The notes under the pieces are model-generated. The model searched no databases, was not told the origin of the DNA, and was given only the letters and a program-made list of their open reading frames with translations. A DNA stretch of 64,000 nt. Origin: CADEED01 sp036274075. GTDB lineage: Bacteria > Pseudomonadota > Gammaproteobacteria > Steroidobacterales > Steroidobacteraceae. The position numbers and the translations under genes were made by a program. The number at the start of each line of letters is the position of its first letter. Within the stretch, counting starts at the first letter, position 1. Below, piece after piece: positions 63,826-64,000 of the stretch. The DNA lies in assembly GCA_036274075.1 (NCBI GenBank), contig DASUGK010000115.1, forward strand, positions 1 through 64,000, given 5' to 3'.

Positions 63826-64000
63826 CCTCTCCTGGTCCCGACTTCGCTCGGCCCCGAAATCAGGCGCATGTTCGGGCGTGTTATAAACGCCGGCGAGCGT
63901 AACAAACGCGGTCATGAGCGGTGTAACGCGCTGCACGGCGATGCGTTGACCGCGTCGCTGCCGCACTGCGTTTCCGTGAATCAGGAACTTACGAACACTC

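Overview
The window is a GC-rich (clearly above 60%), densely packed piece of bacterial chromosome. Gene content points to a gammaproteobacterium near the Xanthomonadales/Steroidobacterales: E. coli-type gshA, a UPF0114 (YqhA) protein, an S46 dipeptidyl-peptidase, TPR-CHAT lipoproteins, a DUF3106/sigma-factor operon, and polysaccharide-active GH35 and GH95 enzymes. This placement is inference from gene content; there is no rRNA gene to test it. I saw no tRNA, rRNA, prophage, intact transposase gene or CRISPR array.

Layout. 1-5.5 kb: the 5' part of a ribonucleotide reductase alpha-subunit gene under a cobalamin riboswitch, a secreted esterase and a GH35-type glycosidase. 5.6-10.2 kb: pyruvate carboxylase divergent from an isoaspartyl peptidase. 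10.16-10.55 kb: a 382-bp element with perfect 38-bp terminal inverted repeats. 10.5-17.4 kb: a diguanylate cyclase, gshA and small exported proteins, with a second palindromic element at 14.93-15.06 kb. 17.4-21.4 kb: thiolase, homogentisate dioxygenase and fumarylacetoacetase (aromatic amino-acid catabolism), then ybaK. 21.5-33.4 kb: GH95, dienelactone hydrolase, gabD and an MFS exporter, a peptidase S46, and a YceI / cytochrome b561 / YceI group. 33.4-44.6 kb: an acyl-CoA hydrolase/transferase, a glycerophosphodiesterase, acetyl-CoA synthetase with an unusual lysine-rich tail, a DSSGD-repeat protein, a PAP2 phosphatase and a 5'-3' exonuclease.

The most distinctive region is 44.6-55.2 kb. Two tandem paralogous TPR-CHAT (caspase-like) proteases with lipoprotein-like signals are followed by a small exported protein, a secreted subtilisin-like protease, an ECF sigma factor and a membrane-anchored putative anti-sigma factor. 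Both CHAT genes carry the same two upstream sequence blocks, and a related motif lies on the opposite strand at the sigma/anti-sigma junction. I read this as an ECF-controlled extracytoplasmic two-protease system whose function is unknown.

55.2-64 kb: an HNH protein, a three-subunit proton-translocating transhydrogenase (pntAA-pntAB-pntB), a DUF6624 protein, a DapA-family aldolase, YqhA, a cupin, and a leftward operon of sigma factor, membrane protein, small acidic protein and DUF3106 protein joined by 4-bp overlaps. Many convergent gene pairs abut or overlap, so the chromosome is tightly packed.
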